Source of the DNA: Paeniglutamicibacter gangotriensis Lz1y
GTDB taxonomy: Bacteria > Actinomycetota > Actinomycetes > Actinomycetales > Micrococcaceae
Direction of reading: 5' to 3'
Assembly: GCF_000348945.1 (NCBI RefSeq)
Contig: NZ_AOCK01000004.1
Location: forward strand, 62,001 to 126,000
Length of the DNA: 64,000 nucleotides
The notes under the pieces were generated by a model. It worked only from the letters and a program-made list of their open reading frames with translations, made no database searches and was not told where the DNA came from. The position numbers were made by a program, and so were the translations under genes. Of the stretch, positions 25,601-34,872 are shown piece by piece (within the stretch, counting starts at the first letter, position 1; every line of letters begins with the position of its first letter).

Positions 25601-27172
25601 TCATCGGAGGGTCTTAGCTACCTTGTTGCCGGGACTCGTGGTGGGTCGCAATGCCCGGGTGTAGCTTTCCCCTGCCTTGAGCCCCACAGGTCCCAGCAGC
25701 TCGCTCACTGTGACAAAGGTGTACCCTTTGGCGCGCAGGCCCTCCAAGACCTTGGGCACCGCCGCGATGGTGCTGGAATGGATGTCGTGCATCAGCACGA
25801 TCGATCCCGGGCTGCTCTGGTTAACCGCGGAATCAATGACTTTGGCGGTGTTGCGGTGCTTCCAGTCCAGGGTATCGACGTCCCATAGGATCACCGGGGT
25901 CCGGGCCAGACGGTCGGTGATCGAGTTGCGCGCCCCATACGGTGGGCGCAGGAGCGTCGCCGGATGGTCCACGGCCTGGGCGATCACGGCGTTGGTGCGG
26001 TCAATCTCACGTTGGATCGTCGGCGCCGGCAGCGCCGTCAGGGAGCGATGGCTCCAGGTGTGGTTCCCGATTTCATGGCCTTCTGCAGCCATGCGTTTGA
26101 GGAACTTTGGCCGCAGCTTGGCGTTGGGACCGGTGACGAAGAATGTTGATGGTGCCTGTGCTGCTTTCAGCATGTCCAGTAGTTTCCCGGTGCCCGGCCC
26201 GGGTCCGTCATCGAAGGTCAGCGCCACACACTTGGTTTTGGCGCAGTTGATGTTGCGCGGCGGTGAGCTCTGCTCTTCGGGCGGCTCTGGAGATCCTTCC
26301 CCGGCATCCGGGGTTGGAACGCCGTCCTCCTGCTGCGGGTCGGCCTGTTGCGAGGTGTCCAGCTGCACCCGAGGACTTGGCGTCGTTGAGGCTTCGCGGG
26401 CCAAGACACCGAACGTCGAGAGCAACGGAGCAACGCGCGCTGCGTTGACGGTGACGACCAGGGGCCCTGTTGACCCGGGGCCGAGGACATTGTCATCGAA
26501 CTCGATCAGGGCGTTTCCCTCGAAGTCGAAATTCACCGAGTCGAGCCACTCATCGTCGAGGTCAAGGATGTTGCCGATCGCCACGCGCGAATCGGCGGAT
26601 GCAGCTTGGATGACAAATTCCTTGAACTCGGTCCAATCATCATCGGTCCCGAACAGATCTTCTGAGCCGCGGACAGCAGAATCCCGTGGGCCGAACCATT
26701 GAGTCCTGTATTGCGTGCCGCTGTCGGAAAGCGACGACGAAAAAGTGTTGATCCGAATTCCCACAACCTTGCTGGATACGGCGGTCAAATGGCTGCGGAT
26801 GTTCAGTTCCACCCCGGGGATCGCCTCCTGTCCCGGAGCCTGTTTGTTCTCCGCGGTGAACGCGGCGGTCGCAGCCGTAACGAACTCTGATTGCGCCCGG
26901 GAGATCTCGGGCAGCGAGGTGACGGCGAAATGCCGAATGAAGATGTGGCGGTGTTCATCGCTCTGGGTTACCGCCTCCAGATCGGGAACCAGGAGCAGGG
27001 ACAAGGCATCGGTTTTCTGGTGCCCTGCATCGGATGGGTACCTGGATACCTGGTTGGTCGGCGTTTGTGGACCCTTCGGAGAACCGGGTAGCGGCGCGCA
27101 ACCCGTGACCAAACCCATGATGATAATCCAGATGGCAAACAGGGAGCATTTTCGACCAATCGCAAACGGCAT
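25601..27172 (-). CDS. polysaccharide deacetylase lipoprotein with N-terminal RsiV/PdaC-like domain
   Basis: A 523-residue exported protein. Residues 1-29 form a lipoprotein signal with lipobox MGLVTGC. Residues ~75-270 resemble the DUF3298/RsiV-like module found in PdaC. A Pro/Ser/Glu-rich linker follows (~275-330). The C-terminal NodB domain has all motifs: TFDDGPGPGTG, NHTWSH, RPPYGARN, WDVDTLDW and LMHDIH. It likely removes acetyl groups from cell-wall glycans, as in lysozyme resistance. ATG 27172 (MPFAIGRK) gives a clean signal peptide; the frame is open to 27682 but that would cover the divergent YccF gene. AT-richer upstream DNA suggests a promoter. Confidence 0.9.
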   Translation of the reverse strand: MPFAIGRKCSLFAIWIIIMGLVTGCAPLPGSPKGPQTPTNQVSRYPSDAGHQKTDALSLLLVPDLEAVTQSDEHRHIFIRHFAVTSLPEISRAQSEFVTAATAAFTAENKQAPGQEAIPGVELNIRSHLTAVSSKVVGIRINTFSSSLSDSGTQYRTQWFGPRDSAVRGSEDLFGTDDDWTEFKEFVIQAASADSRVAIGNILDLDDEWLDSVNFDFEGNALIEFDDNVLGPGSTGPLVVTVNAARVAPLLSTFGVLAREASTTPSPRVQLDTSQQADPQQEDGVPTPDAGEGSPEPPEEQSSPPRNINCAKTKCVALTFDDGPGPGTGKLLDMLKAAQAPSTFFVTGPNAKLRPKFLKRMAAEGHEIGNHTWSHRSLTALPAPTIQREIDRTNAVIAQAVDHPATLLRPPYGARNSITDRLARTPVILWDVDTLDWKHRNTAKVIDSAVNQSSPGSIVLMHDIHSSTIAAVPKVLEGLRAKGYTFVTVSELLGPVGLKAGESYTRALRPTTSPGNKVAKTLR

Positions 27173-27317
27173 CCGATAATCTTCCCCGTTTTTCTGAGGC
27201 ATATCGAACTCACAGAACCGTTCCGCGGAATCGTTAGAAAGCGTTATCAAACAAATGGGGGATCGCTCAGGGTGATACCCCATGGTGCGGCACAGGAACA
27301 TGCGCGATGCTTGAATC

Positions 27318-27725
27318 ATGCGAAACACTCTTTCAGTGCTCCTGAACGTCATTTGGCTTGTCTTTGGTGGGATCTGGCTGGCTGCTGGGTACCTCTTGGC
27401 CGGTGTCATCTGCTGCCTGCTCATTGTCACCATCCCCTTTGGCATTGCCTCCTTCCGTATTGCCATATACGCGCTGTGGCCATTCGGTCGCACGGTAGTA
27501 GACCGTGGCAGGGTAGGTGCTTTCTCGACTATTGGAAATGTCATCTGGGTACTAGTTGCCGGTATTTGGATCGCCATCGGCCATGTATTGACCGCGATCC
27601 CCATGTTTGTGAGCATTATCGGCATCCCGCTGGGCATCGCGAACCTGAAAATGATCCCGATTTCGCTCATGCCGCTCGGCAAGGAAATCGTGCCCAGTAC
27701 CCACTACTTCCCGGGGACCCGTTAA
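27318..27725 (+). CDS. yccF: YccF domain membrane protein
   Basis: A 135-residue protein with two similar halves, each with two hydrophobic helices. The internal repeat is visible as NVIWLVFGGIWLAAGYLLAG and GNVIWVLVAGIWIAIGHVLT, each followed by an IPFGIA or IPLGIA segment. This is the YccF pattern; the molecular function is not established. It is divergent from the deacetylase. Confidence 0.88.
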   Translation: MRNTLSVLLNVIWLVFGGIWLAAGYLLAGVICCLLIVTIPFGIASFRIAIYALWPFGRTVVDRGRVGAFSTIGNVIWVLVAGIWIAIGHVLTAIPMFVSIIGIPLGIANLKMIPISLMPLGKEIVPSTHYFPGTR

Positions 27726-27810
27726 CGGCGGTTTCCCGTACGCGCGTCATGAGGTTGTGGCACGGTAGGCCCTGACCGGACACTCGCTCCTGCGCGACGA
27801 AAAAATCAGT

Positions 27811-27827
27811 GGCCCGGAGGCCTTTTT
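27811..27827 (+). terminator. short hairpin with U tract after yccF
   Basis: GGCC-CGGA-GGCC followed by TTTTT and preceded by a run of A's at 27800-27805. The stem is only 4 bp, so it is weak. Confidence 0.35.
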
Positions 27828-27905
27828 CTCTTGTAACTTCGGTGCGCACTTTCTAGCCTGTGAAGGTGGATTGAGAGCCAAACGCCGAGTCGACGGGAAG
27901 AGCCC

Positions 27906-28373
27906 ATGAAAGATCTCATCAACTGTCTGTGGTTCGATAACCAAGGACTTGAAGCGGCCCGGTACTACACCGGTATTTTTCCGAATTCAGCCATCACAAC
28001 ACAGCTTGATCTGGATAGCCTTGGGCACCCGGCGAGCGAGCCCCTGACGGTGGAGTTCCATCTCAAGGGACGCCCCTTTGTCGCCTTGAATGGGGGACCG
28101 CTCTTCACCTTCAATGAGTCCATTTCCTTTCAGATCATGTGTGAGAACCAGGCCGAGGTCGACTACTACTGGGGTGAGCTCACCGCAGGGGGTCAGGAGA
28201 GCCAGTGCGGATGGCTTAAGGACCGCTTCGGGGTTTCATGGCAAGTGGTTCCCACTCGCATGGTTGAGCTGCTCAGCGATCCGGACCCGGAGATTGCACG
28301 TCGGGTGACCGAAGCCTTCATGACCATGAAGAAGCTGGATATTGGCGTCCTGGAGGCTGCCGCCCGAGGGTGA
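27906..28373 (+). CDS. VOC family (PhnB/3-demethylubiquinone methyltransferase-like) protein
   Basis: A 155-residue protein. It starts MKDLINCLWFDNQGLEAARYY and carries FNESISFQIMCENQ, YYWGELTAGG and CGWLKDRFGVSWQVVP, the signature of the PhnB-like branch of the glyoxalase/VOC fold. The catalytic role of this branch is unknown; many members are annotated from fold only. It is a single gene between yccF and clpB. Confidence 0.88.
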   Translation: MKDLINCLWFDNQGLEAARYYTGIFPNSAITTQLDLDSLGHPASEPLTVEFHLKGRPFVALNGGPLFTFNESISFQIMCENQAEVDYYWGELTAGGQESQCGWLKDRFGVSWQVVPTRMVELLSDPDPEIARRVTEAFMTMKKLDIGVLEAAARG

Positions 28374-28744
28374 ATAAGTGCGGGGATGACAGACCGCTCC
28401 ACACAGGATGGCTAAGTCGAGGTATTCCTCCCCTCTGCCAACGGTAAATTCGCAGTCAGGGACTCCCTCCGCCAGATTCTCAGCCTCCGGGGAATCCAGG
28501 GAGCGAAAGTAATCCTGCCCAGAAGCTGCTATCTGGCGTCGAACGCATCGGCCAGGTTGACTGTCATGACACCGCCTCGAGGGGGAGAGGCCGTCAACTC
28601 CGGGATCTGCGCGGTCATGGGCGGCGGATCCACCATTCGTATATCTGGACACAGGCGCGGTGCCTGAAGATCAAGCCGAAGCGACAGCGACCCGCACCGG
28701 GACGCAATCGTTTCGACTTTCTCGTGGGAATATTCCTCCTTCAA
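28374..28744 (-). pseudogene. possible remnant of a small hypothetical gene
   Basis: A 371-base stretch with no intact gene. Two minus-strand frames look mildly protein-like. One starts at TTG 28744 (KEEYSHEKVETIASRCG) and ends at 28529 with LADAFDAR. The next frame continues as RQIAASGQDYFRSLDSPEAE with FTVGRGEEYLDLAI. A one-base shift near 28530 would join them. No family recognised. It could equally be non-coding DNA upstream of clpB. Confidence 0.25.
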
Positions 28745-28749
28745 GCATA

Positions 28750-28770
28750 GTTGAGTGAGGTAGACTCAAG
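28750..28770. promoter_or_regulatory. HAIR element, HspR operator upstream of clpB
   Basis: GTTGAGT-N7-ACTCAAG, 13 of 14 consensus positions, 32 bases before the clpB start. A second overlapping palindrome, ACTCAA-GT-TTGAGT, lies at 28764-28777, so a second HspR half-site pair with changed spacing may be present. Confidence 0.9.
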
Positions 28771-28802
28771 TTTGAGTAATCCCCCACGACGAAAGGATGA
28801 AT

Positions 28803-31397
28803 ATGGACACCAAGCTGACAACCAAAAGCCAAGAGGCGCTTTCCGCGTCGGGAATGAATGCCTCCACCGCGGGAAACCCCCAGGTGGAGCCCGTTCACCT
28901 GCTCAAAGCCCTGATGGACCAGCGTGAATCGGTGGCCGTGGCCTTGCTCAAGGCAGCTGGAATCGACCCGGACCAAGTCTCCGTACAAGCCAGCTCCGCG
29001 ATTAAGTCGCTTCCGGCCTCCTCCGGAAACAGCGTGGCCCAAGCCCAGTATTCGCGCGGGATCATCCAAACAATCAGTGCCGCCCAGCAGGCGGCCGCAG
29101 CCATGGCTGATACCTACGTCTCCACCGAACACCTCCTGCTCGGATTGAGTGAGGACACCGGGCCCGCGGGCCGGGCACTGCGCGACTCGGGTGCCACTCG
29201 GAAGGCACTGGACAGCGCATTGCCAGGAATCCGGGGAGATCGCAAAGTCAACAACCCCGACCCCGAGAACACCTTCCAGGCACTGGAAAAGTTTGGCACC
29301 GATATGACGGCCATTGCCCGTTCGGGCAAGCTTGACCCGGTAATTGGACGCGACGCAGAGATTCGCCGATTGGTCCAGGTGCTCTCCCGCCGTACCAAGA
29401 ACAATCCCGTGCTCATCGGCGAGCCGGGCGTCGGTAAGACCGCAGTGGTCGAGGGCTTGGCCCAGCGCATGGTCGCCGGGGACGTCCCCGAATCCCTGCG
29501 TGGCAAGACACTGATCGCCCTGGATCTGGGATCGATGATAGCCGGGGCGAAATACCGCGGGGAGTTCGAGGAGCGACTCAAAGCGGTGTTGGAAGAGATC
29601 AAGGGCTCCGATGGACAAATTGTCACGTTCATCGACGAGATCCACACCGTGGTCGGTGCGGGTGCTTCCGAAGGAGCGATGGACGCCGGCAACATGCTTA
29701 AGCCCATGTTGGCCCGCGGCGAGCTGCGCCTGATCGGTGCCACGACGCTAGAGGAATACCGCAAAAACATCGAGAAGGACCCTGCCCTCGAGCGCCGTTT
29801 CGCTCAGGTCTACGTGGGCGAACCGTCCGTCGATGACACCATTGCGATCCTGCGCGGGCTCAAGCAACGCTACGAAGCCCACCACAAGGTCACCATCGCC
29901 GACTCTGCCCTGGTGGCCGCGGCCGGACTTTCCGACCGCTACATCTCCGGGCGTCGGCTTCCGGACAAGGCGATCGACCTGGTCGACGAAGCCGCAAGCC
30001 GGCTGCGCATGGAGATCGACTCGGCCCCCGAGGAAATCGATGCACTGCGCCGCTCGGTGGACCGGCTGACCATGGAAGAGCTGGCCCTGACCGGTGAAAC
30101 CGACCCGGGCTCACGCGAGCGACTCGAAGTACTGCGTGCCGACATGGCCGACAAGAAGGAAGAGCTTGATGGTCTGAACGCGCGCTGGGAATCGGAAAAG
30201 GCGGGCCTGAACCGGGTCGGTGATCTGAAGGTCCGGCTGGACGAGCTGCGCTCGAGAGCCGAGAAGCTTCAGCGCGAAGGAAACCTGGAGAGCGCCTCAA
30301 AGCTGCTCTACGGGGACATCCCGGCCTTGGAAAAGGAACTGGCGGACGCCGCCCAGGACGAGGCCGGCCGCGACGCCGAGGAGCTCATGGTGGCCGAGGA
30401 GGTCACCGCTGACGATATCGCCGAGGTCATCTCCGCCTGGACCGGTATCCCCGCAGGCCGCATGCTGCAGGGCGAAAGCCAGAAGCTGCTGGACATGGAA
30501 GGCTTCCTGGGCCACCGGTTGATCGGCCAACAGAAGGCCGTGGCCACGGTCTCCGACGCGGTGCGCCGGGCCCGGGCCGGGATTTCGGATCCCAATCGCC
30601 CCACCGGATCCTTCCTCTTTCTGGGCCCCACCGGCGTCGGCAAGACCGAACTTGCCAAGGCCCTGGCCGACTTCCTCTTCGACGACGAGCGCGCCATGGT
30701 CCGCATTGACATGTCCGAGTACTCAGAGAAGCATGCCGTCTCCCGGCTGGTCGGTGCCCCTCCGGGCTACGTCGGCTACGAAGAAGGCGGGCAGCTCACC
30801 GAGGCGGTACGTCGCAGGCCGTACTCGGTGGTGCTCCTGGACGAGGTGGAAAAGGCCCACCCGGAAGTCTTTGACATCCTGCTGCAGGTGCTCGACGACG
30901 GTCGTCTGACCGATGGCCAAGGGCGCACCGTGGACTTCCGCAATGTCATCCTGATCATGACCTCGAACCTGGGGTCGCAGTTCATGGTTGACCAGACCTT
31001 GGACGAGGACATCAAGCGCGAGTCCGTGATGAACATGGTCAATGCCTCCTTCAAACCAGAGTTCCTGAACCGTCTTGACGACGTGGTCATGTTCGACGCG
31101 CTATCCCTGGAGGAGCTCGGTTCGATCGTCTCGCTGCAGGTTGACGAGCTGGCTCGACGACTGGCCGGCCGACGGCTGGCACTCGAGGTTGACGCGGCCG
31201 CGCGTGACTGGCTGGCGTTCACCGGGTTCGATCCGGCCTTCGGGGCTAGGCCGCTGCGCCGGCTGGTGCAGCGTGAGATCGGTGACAGGCTGGCGCGTGA
31301 ATTGCTCTCCGGGCGCATCGTGGACGGCGACGCCGTGCTGGTGGCCGTCAATCAAGACGGCGACGGCCTGGCGTTGACCTCGCGCAGTGGCGCCTAG
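28803..31397 (+). CDS. clpB: ATP-dependent disaggregase ClpB
   Basis: An 864-residue Hsp100. Order: Clp N-domain (residues 1-145), first AAA+ module (Walker [26 protein letters not shown]), coiled-coil M domain (~400-520), and second AAA+ module ([27 protein letters not shown]). It extracts proteins from aggregates with DnaK, DnaJ and GrpE. The ATG at 28803 is chosen since the GAAAGGA ribosome binding site (28791-28797) runs into the earlier in-frame ATG at 28797. The upstream HAIR site places it in the HspR regulon with the dnaK operon. Confidence 0.97.
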   Translation: MDTKLTTKSQEALSASGMNASTAGNPQVEPVHLLKALMDQRESVAVALLKAAGIDPDQVSVQASSAIKSLPASSGNSVAQAQYSRGIIQTISAAQQAAAAMADTYVSTEHLLLGLSEDTGPAGRALRDSGATRKALDSALPGIRGDRKVNNPDPENTFQALEKFGTDMTAIARSGKLDPVIGRDAEIRRLVQVLSRRTKNNPVLIGEPGVGKTAVVEGLAQRMVAGDVPESLRGKTLIALDLGSMIAGAKYRGEFEERLKAVLEEIKGSDGQIVTFIDEIHTVVGAGASEGAMDAGNMLKPMLARGELRLIGATTLEEYRKNIEKDPALERRFAQVYVGEPSVDDTIAILRGLKQRYEAHHKVTIADSALVAAAGLSDRYISGRRLPDKAIDLVDEAASRLRMEIDSAPEEIDALRRSVDRLTMEELALTGETDPGSRERLEVLRADMADKKEELDGLNARWESEKAGLNRVGDLKVRLDELRSRAEKLQREGNLESASKLLYGDIPALEKELADAAQDEAGRDAEELMVAEEVTADDIAEVISAWTGIPAGRMLQGESQKLLDMEGFLGHRLIGQQKAVATVSDAVRRARAGISDPNRPTGSFLFLGPTGVGKTELAKALADFLFDDERAMVRIDMSEYSEKHAVSRLVGAPPGYVGYEEGGQLTEAVRRRPYSVVLLDEVEKAHPEVFDILLQVLDDGRLTDGQGRTVDFRNVILIMTSNLGSQFMVDQTLDEDIKRESVMNMVNASFKPEFLNRLDDVVMFDALSLEELGSIVSLQVDELARRLAGRRLALEVDAAARDWLAFTGFDPAFGARPLRRLVQREIGDRLARELLSGRIVDGDAVLVAVNQDGDGLALTSRSGA

Positions 31398-31415
31398 CCG
31401 CCGCACTGTACGGCC

Positions 31416-31463
31416 CGGTGCGGTGTCGGACGCGTCGCTCCAGACGCGGCTGGCACCGCACCG
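31416..31463. terminator. long inverted repeat between clpB and the convergent gene
   Basis: CGGTGCGGTG (31416-31425) pairs with CACCGCACCG (31454-31463), with further imperfect pairing inside. It sits between convergent stops, so it may end transcription from both sides. Confidence 0.6.
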
Positions 31464-31474
31464 GTGCATCCGAC

Positions 31475-32113
31475 TTAGGTGTTCAGGGCGGCTTCGGTGT
31501 CTTCCTTCAGCATCGAGACCCGTACGCTTCCCTCGTTTAGGGCCAAGAAACAGGCGACCATCCGGTCCCCGTCCTGCCAAGTTGCTTCCGATGGCCGGGA
31601 GAAGTGATAGGACCACCCGGTGTCTAGGGGGCTTGCTGGATCCAGGGCCACGGACTTGCACAGCTGTTCGGACTCGTTCAGGATTTTTTCGGCCCCGGGG
31701 AATTCGCCGTCATCGAGGGTGAAGGTTTCGATCAGCTGGGCGTTGTGTGCTGTCGGGCAGGTCACCACCGTGGAATTTTCCAGGGGTCCGGTAAAGCCCT
31801 GCAAACAATCTCCGGACTGTAACTGCTCGGCCGGGACGTCGATAGCGATCACCCCGTCGATGCCAGGGGATGCGTTTCTTGTCACCTCGGCGGCGGGAGC
31901 TTGGGCATCTTGTCCACCGAAGAACGTGTTGGCCCCGTAGATGAGAATCAGCATGACGCCCAGGGCTCCAACCAGCACCCACAAGGCAGGGGCGCGCCAC
32001 CCCGAGCGCCTTTCTGACATAGCGCTCAAGGCTGGAAGCGCGGCCTTGGGCTCCGGCTCTGGCAAATCAGGCAAGCAAGCTCCCCTGCAGGTGGCAGTCG
32101 ACTTGGTGGACAA
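31475..32113 (-). CDS. membrane-anchored septum-formation-like protein
   Basis: Up to 212 residues. One transmembrane helix (ALWVLVGALGVMLILIYG, about residues 42-60) is followed by an extracytoplasmic domain with GDCLQGF, VVTCPTAHNAQLIETF and QLCKS. The paired cysteines and the CPTAHNAQ motif resemble the actinobacterial septum_form family (PF13845); the role in division is poorly defined. The start is uncertain: ATG 32020 (MSERRSGWRAP) would give a 181-residue form with a short cytoplasmic tail. Confidence 0.72.
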   Translation of the reverse strand: MSTKSTATCRGACLPDLPEPEPKAALPALSAMSERRSGWRAPALWVLVGALGVMLILIYGANTFFGGQDAQAPAAEVTRNASPGIDGVIAIDVPAEQLQSGDCLQGFTGPLENSTVVTCPTAHNAQLIETFTLDDGEFPGAEKILNESEQLCKSVALDPASPLDTGWSYHFSRPSEATWQDGDRMVACFLALNEGSVRVSMLKEDTEAALNT

Positions 32114-32268
32114 AATAATACTCTACCGGCAGAACGGTGGTTCCGTGCGGGCACTCGCCGCCGAATCATGTTAACCTTGAAATACGGAAGAATTAGTCAC
32201 ATATTCTGGGGCCTCCAGCCATTAAGGCTGGACCACCTCCAGATCTACTGAAAAAAGGGGGTCACGCC

Positions 32269-32496
32269 ATGGGGCGCGGCCGTCAGAAGGCAAAAGCGAC
32301 ACGACAGGCCCGGGATATGAAGTATTACTCCCCGGCAACTGACCTGTCCGCCTTGGAACGCGAGCTTGGAAAGAATCGTGGTCACAGCACCTCGAATTCA
32401 AGCCCAGTCGATGTACCTTTGGAACCCGATTATTCGGACTACGAAGATAAGTACGCCGACGAAGACGACGAGGACGACCAACGGCGCATCAGCTGA
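32269..32496 (+). CDS. DUF3073 family small protein
   Basis: A 75-residue protein. Basic N-terminus MGRGRQKAKATRQARD, then MKYYSPATDLSALERELG, and a strongly acidic tail (DYEDKYADEDDEDDQ). It is widely conserved in actinobacteria, usually near purM/purF as here; function unknown. The charge split could suit nucleic-acid or ribosome binding, but that is inference. Confidence 0.93.
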   Translation: MGRGRQKAKATRQARDMKYYSPATDLSALERELGKNRGHSTSNSSPVDVPLEPDYSDYEDKYADEDDEDDQRRIS

Positions 32497-32638
32497 TGCG
32501 CCGACTCCCTGAAGTGACCCCGGAGAAATCCGGAGTCGTGGGTTCTCCGGAACACAAGAACGGCAACCGTGGCCACCACGCAAAACATGCGTTGGTGACC
32601 GCGGTCTTTGTCGTCGGCAACAGAACAGGGTCCGGACC

Positions 32639-33607
32639 ATGAGTCGCGAGAGTGACCTGGGCATCCGCATGGCCCATCGGGCCGCCATTCGTTCCATCGA
32701 ACGCGTGGTGGGGGAGAGTGCCCCCTTGCAGTACCCTCAGGTGGCCTGCAACGGGATCCGCAGGATGCTGGAAGCCGGTTCGGTACTGGTGCTCACCGGT
32801 GCCGGGGTTTCTACCGACTCCGGGATCCCGGACTACCGGGGACCTAACGGTTCGCTGCTGCGCCACCGACCCATGACCTACCAGGAGTTCCTGCACGATC
32901 CCCACGCCAGACACCGGTATTGGGCGCGTAGCTTCGTGGGCTGGCGACATATGGCCCTGGCCTCGCCCAACTCCAGCCACCGGCGTTTGGCCACCTGGGA
33001 AGCGACAGGGAAGCTCAGCGGCATCGTGACGCAAAACGTCGATGGGCTGCATGTGGCAGCGGGCTCGATGAACGTCATTGCCCTGCACGGGGATCTGGAA
33101 CAGATCAGCTGCCTGAACTGCGGTGCGCTCGAGGGCAGGGTGCAACTCGACGCCAGGTTGCACGAGGCTAACCCCGGCTACCTCGAACGCATTGACCTTG
33201 ATCCCTCGCTGGTGAACCCGGACGGCGACGTGTCGCTCGATGAAGCCCACGTGGCCGAGTTCCACATGGTCGGCTGTCTGGTCTGTGGGTCCCCGGCGCT
33301 GAAACCCAATGTGGTGTACTTCGGCGAGAACGTGCCGGCCGAACGCAAGGCACGGCTCAAGGAACTTCAGGCCCGCTCCGCCTCGTTGCTGGTGATCGGG
33401 TCCTCGCTGGCGGTGATGAGCGGCTACAAGCTGCTGCTCGATGCCCGCGCCGCCGGCAAACCCGTCGGGCTGATCAATGGCGGGCCGACCAGAGGCGACG
33501 CCAAATCCGACTACCGGTGGCGCAGCAACATCGCCGAGGCGCTTGAACGCCTGGACGCGGTACCGACCCCGGACCCGGCAGCAGAAGCCAGAGCCCGCCC
33601 GATGTAG
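32639..33607 (+). CDS. NAD-dependent protein deacetylase, sirtuin family
   Basis: A 322-residue sirtuin. The NAD site shows TGAGVSTDSGIPDYRG; the catalytic region is TQNVDGLH with ALHGD. Two CxxC pairs (CLNCG and CLVCG) bind zinc. The long insert between the cysteine pairs and the GSSLAVMSGYKL segment fit the SIRT4-like class II group. Sirtuins remove acyl groups from lysines; acetyl-CoA synthetase is the best-known bacterial target, and acs is in this window. No clear ribosome binding site precedes ATG 32639. Confidence 0.92.
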   Translation: MSRESDLGIRMAHRAAIRSIERVVGESAPLQYPQVACNGIRRMLEAGSVLVLTGAGVSTDSGIPDYRGPNGSLLRHRPMTYQEFLHDPHARHRYWARSFVGWRHMALASPNSSHRRLATWEATGKLSGIVTQNVDGLHVAAGSMNVIALHGDLEQISCLNCGALEGRVQLDARLHEANPGYLERIDLDPSLVNPDGDVSLDEAHVAEFHMVGCLVCGSPALKPNVVYFGENVPAERKARLKELQARSASLLVIGSSLAVMSGYKLLLDARAAGKPVGLINGGPTRGDAKSDYRWRSNIAEALERLDAVPTPDPAAEARARPM

Positions 33608-33660
33608 CACGGCAGCCACTATGGCGCTGCTGGCACCTAGACGGCACCATAACGACAAAC

Positions 33661-33688
33661 GGGGCCCGTACCTTGAGGTACGGGCCCC
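33661..33688 (-). terminator. perfect palindrome between sir2 and purM
   Basis: A 13-bp stem GGGGCCCGTACCT/AGGTACGGGCCCC with minimal loop, 22 bases after the purM stop. On the minus strand it is followed by GTTTGTCGTT, a fair U-rich tail. It may also act on the convergent sirtuin transcript. Confidence 0.85.
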
Positions 33689-33710
33689 GCGTGATCGGGT
33701 GAGAGCAGTG

Positions 33711-34853
33711 CTAGCCGGCGAAGTTGCCGCGCATCAGCACAGCACCGCCGTCCACGCCCTTGGCACCCTGGACGTAATCCAGACCAGCGGTCGTGGCCTC
33801 ATCGGTGATGGTTCCGACCTTGCCCATGACCCATGAGGTCATGCCGCGGGCGTTGAGGCGGGCCAGCGCCGCGTCGGCGACCGAAGCGTCAACGATGGCA
33901 ACCATGCCCACCCCGAGGTTCAGTGTGCGCTCCAGGTCAGGCTGCGGCACGGAACCGAGCTCGGCCATGACCTTGAATACGGCCGGCAGTTCCCAGCTGT
34001 TGCGCTCCACGGTGGCCATCAGACCCTGCGGCAGCACGCGGGCCAGGTTGGCTGCCAGGCCGCCGCCGGTGACGTGGCTGAAGCCGTGAATGTTGATGGC
34101 GCCGTCGACGTTGAACGCGCGGATCAGATCCAAGCAGTCCATGGTGTAGATACGGGTCGGCTCGAGCAGCTCTTCGCCTAGGGTGCGGCCGAACTCGGGC
34201 ACGTGGCGGTCCAGGGCCCAGCCGGCGTGGGCCACGACGCTGCGGACCAGCGAGTAACCGTTGGAGTGGATACCGGAGGCGGCCATGCCGATGACGACGT
34301 CGCCGTCCTTCACCCGCTCCGGACCCAGCAGGCCATCGGCCTCGACGATGCCGGTGGCTGCGCCGGCGACATCGTATTCGTGCTCGCCCAGCAGTCCCGG
34401 GTGTTCGGCGGTTTCCCCGCCAACCAGTGCGGTTCCGGCGATGGTGCAGCCCTCGGCGATGCCGCGAACGATGTCCGCGATGCGCTCCGGGACGACCTTG
34501 CCGCAGGCGATGTAGTCGGTCATGAACAGCGGCTCGGCACCGACCACAACGATGTCATCCACGACCATGCCGACCAGGTCCTGGCCGATGGTGTGGTGGA
34601 TGTCCATGGCCTGGGCGATCGCCACCTTGGTACCCACACCGTCGGTGGAGGTGGCCAGCAGCGGCTTCTTGTAGGACAGGAACTTCGAGGCGTCGTAGAG
34701 ACCGGCGAATCCGCCGACTCCGCCCAATACGTTCGAGTTGTGCGTGGCCTTGATGGCACCCTTCATCAACTCAACGGCGCGGTCACCGGCCTCAACATCG
34801 ACACCGGCCGAAGCATAGGTGATTCCGGAATTCTCAGGGGTGGCGCTTGTCAT
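33711..34853 (-). CDS. purM: phosphoribosylformylglycinamidine cyclo-ligase
   Basis: A 380-residue AIR synthetase of the PurM/SelD fold. N-terminal YASAGVDVEAGDRAVELM and LATSTDGVGTKVAIAQAM are diagnostic, with the glycine-rich IHGFSHVTGGGLAANLAR downstream. It closes the imidazole ring to aminoimidazole ribonucleotide using ATP, step 5 of purine synthesis. It follows purF by 19 bases on the same strand, a conserved pair. Confidence 0.97.
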   Translation of the reverse strand: MTSATPENSGITYASAGVDVEAGDRAVELMKGAIKATHNSNVLGGVGGFAGLYDASKFLSYKKPLLATSTDGVGTKVAIAQAMDIHHTIGQDLVGMVVDDIVVVGAEPLFMTDYIACGKVVPERIADIVRGIAEGCTIAGTALVGGETAEHPGLLGEHEYDVAGAATGIVEADGLLGPERVKDGDVVIGMAASGIHSNGYSLVRSVVAHAGWALDRHVPEFGRTLGEELLEPTRIYTMDCLDLIRAFNVDGAINIHGFSHVTGGGLAANLARVLPQGLMATVERNSWELPAVFKVMAELGSVPQPDLERTLNLGVGMVAIVDASVADAALARLNARGMTSWVMGKVGTITDEATTAGLDYVQGAKGVDGGAVLMRGNFAG

Positions 34854-34872
34854 CTCTGAAACTGTCCTTTAC

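Noticed and set aside
26243-26420. Pro/Ser/Glu-rich stretch in the deacetylase considered as a separate repeat
   Set aside because: It is the ordinary disordered linker between the lipoprotein domain and NodB, with no regular unit.
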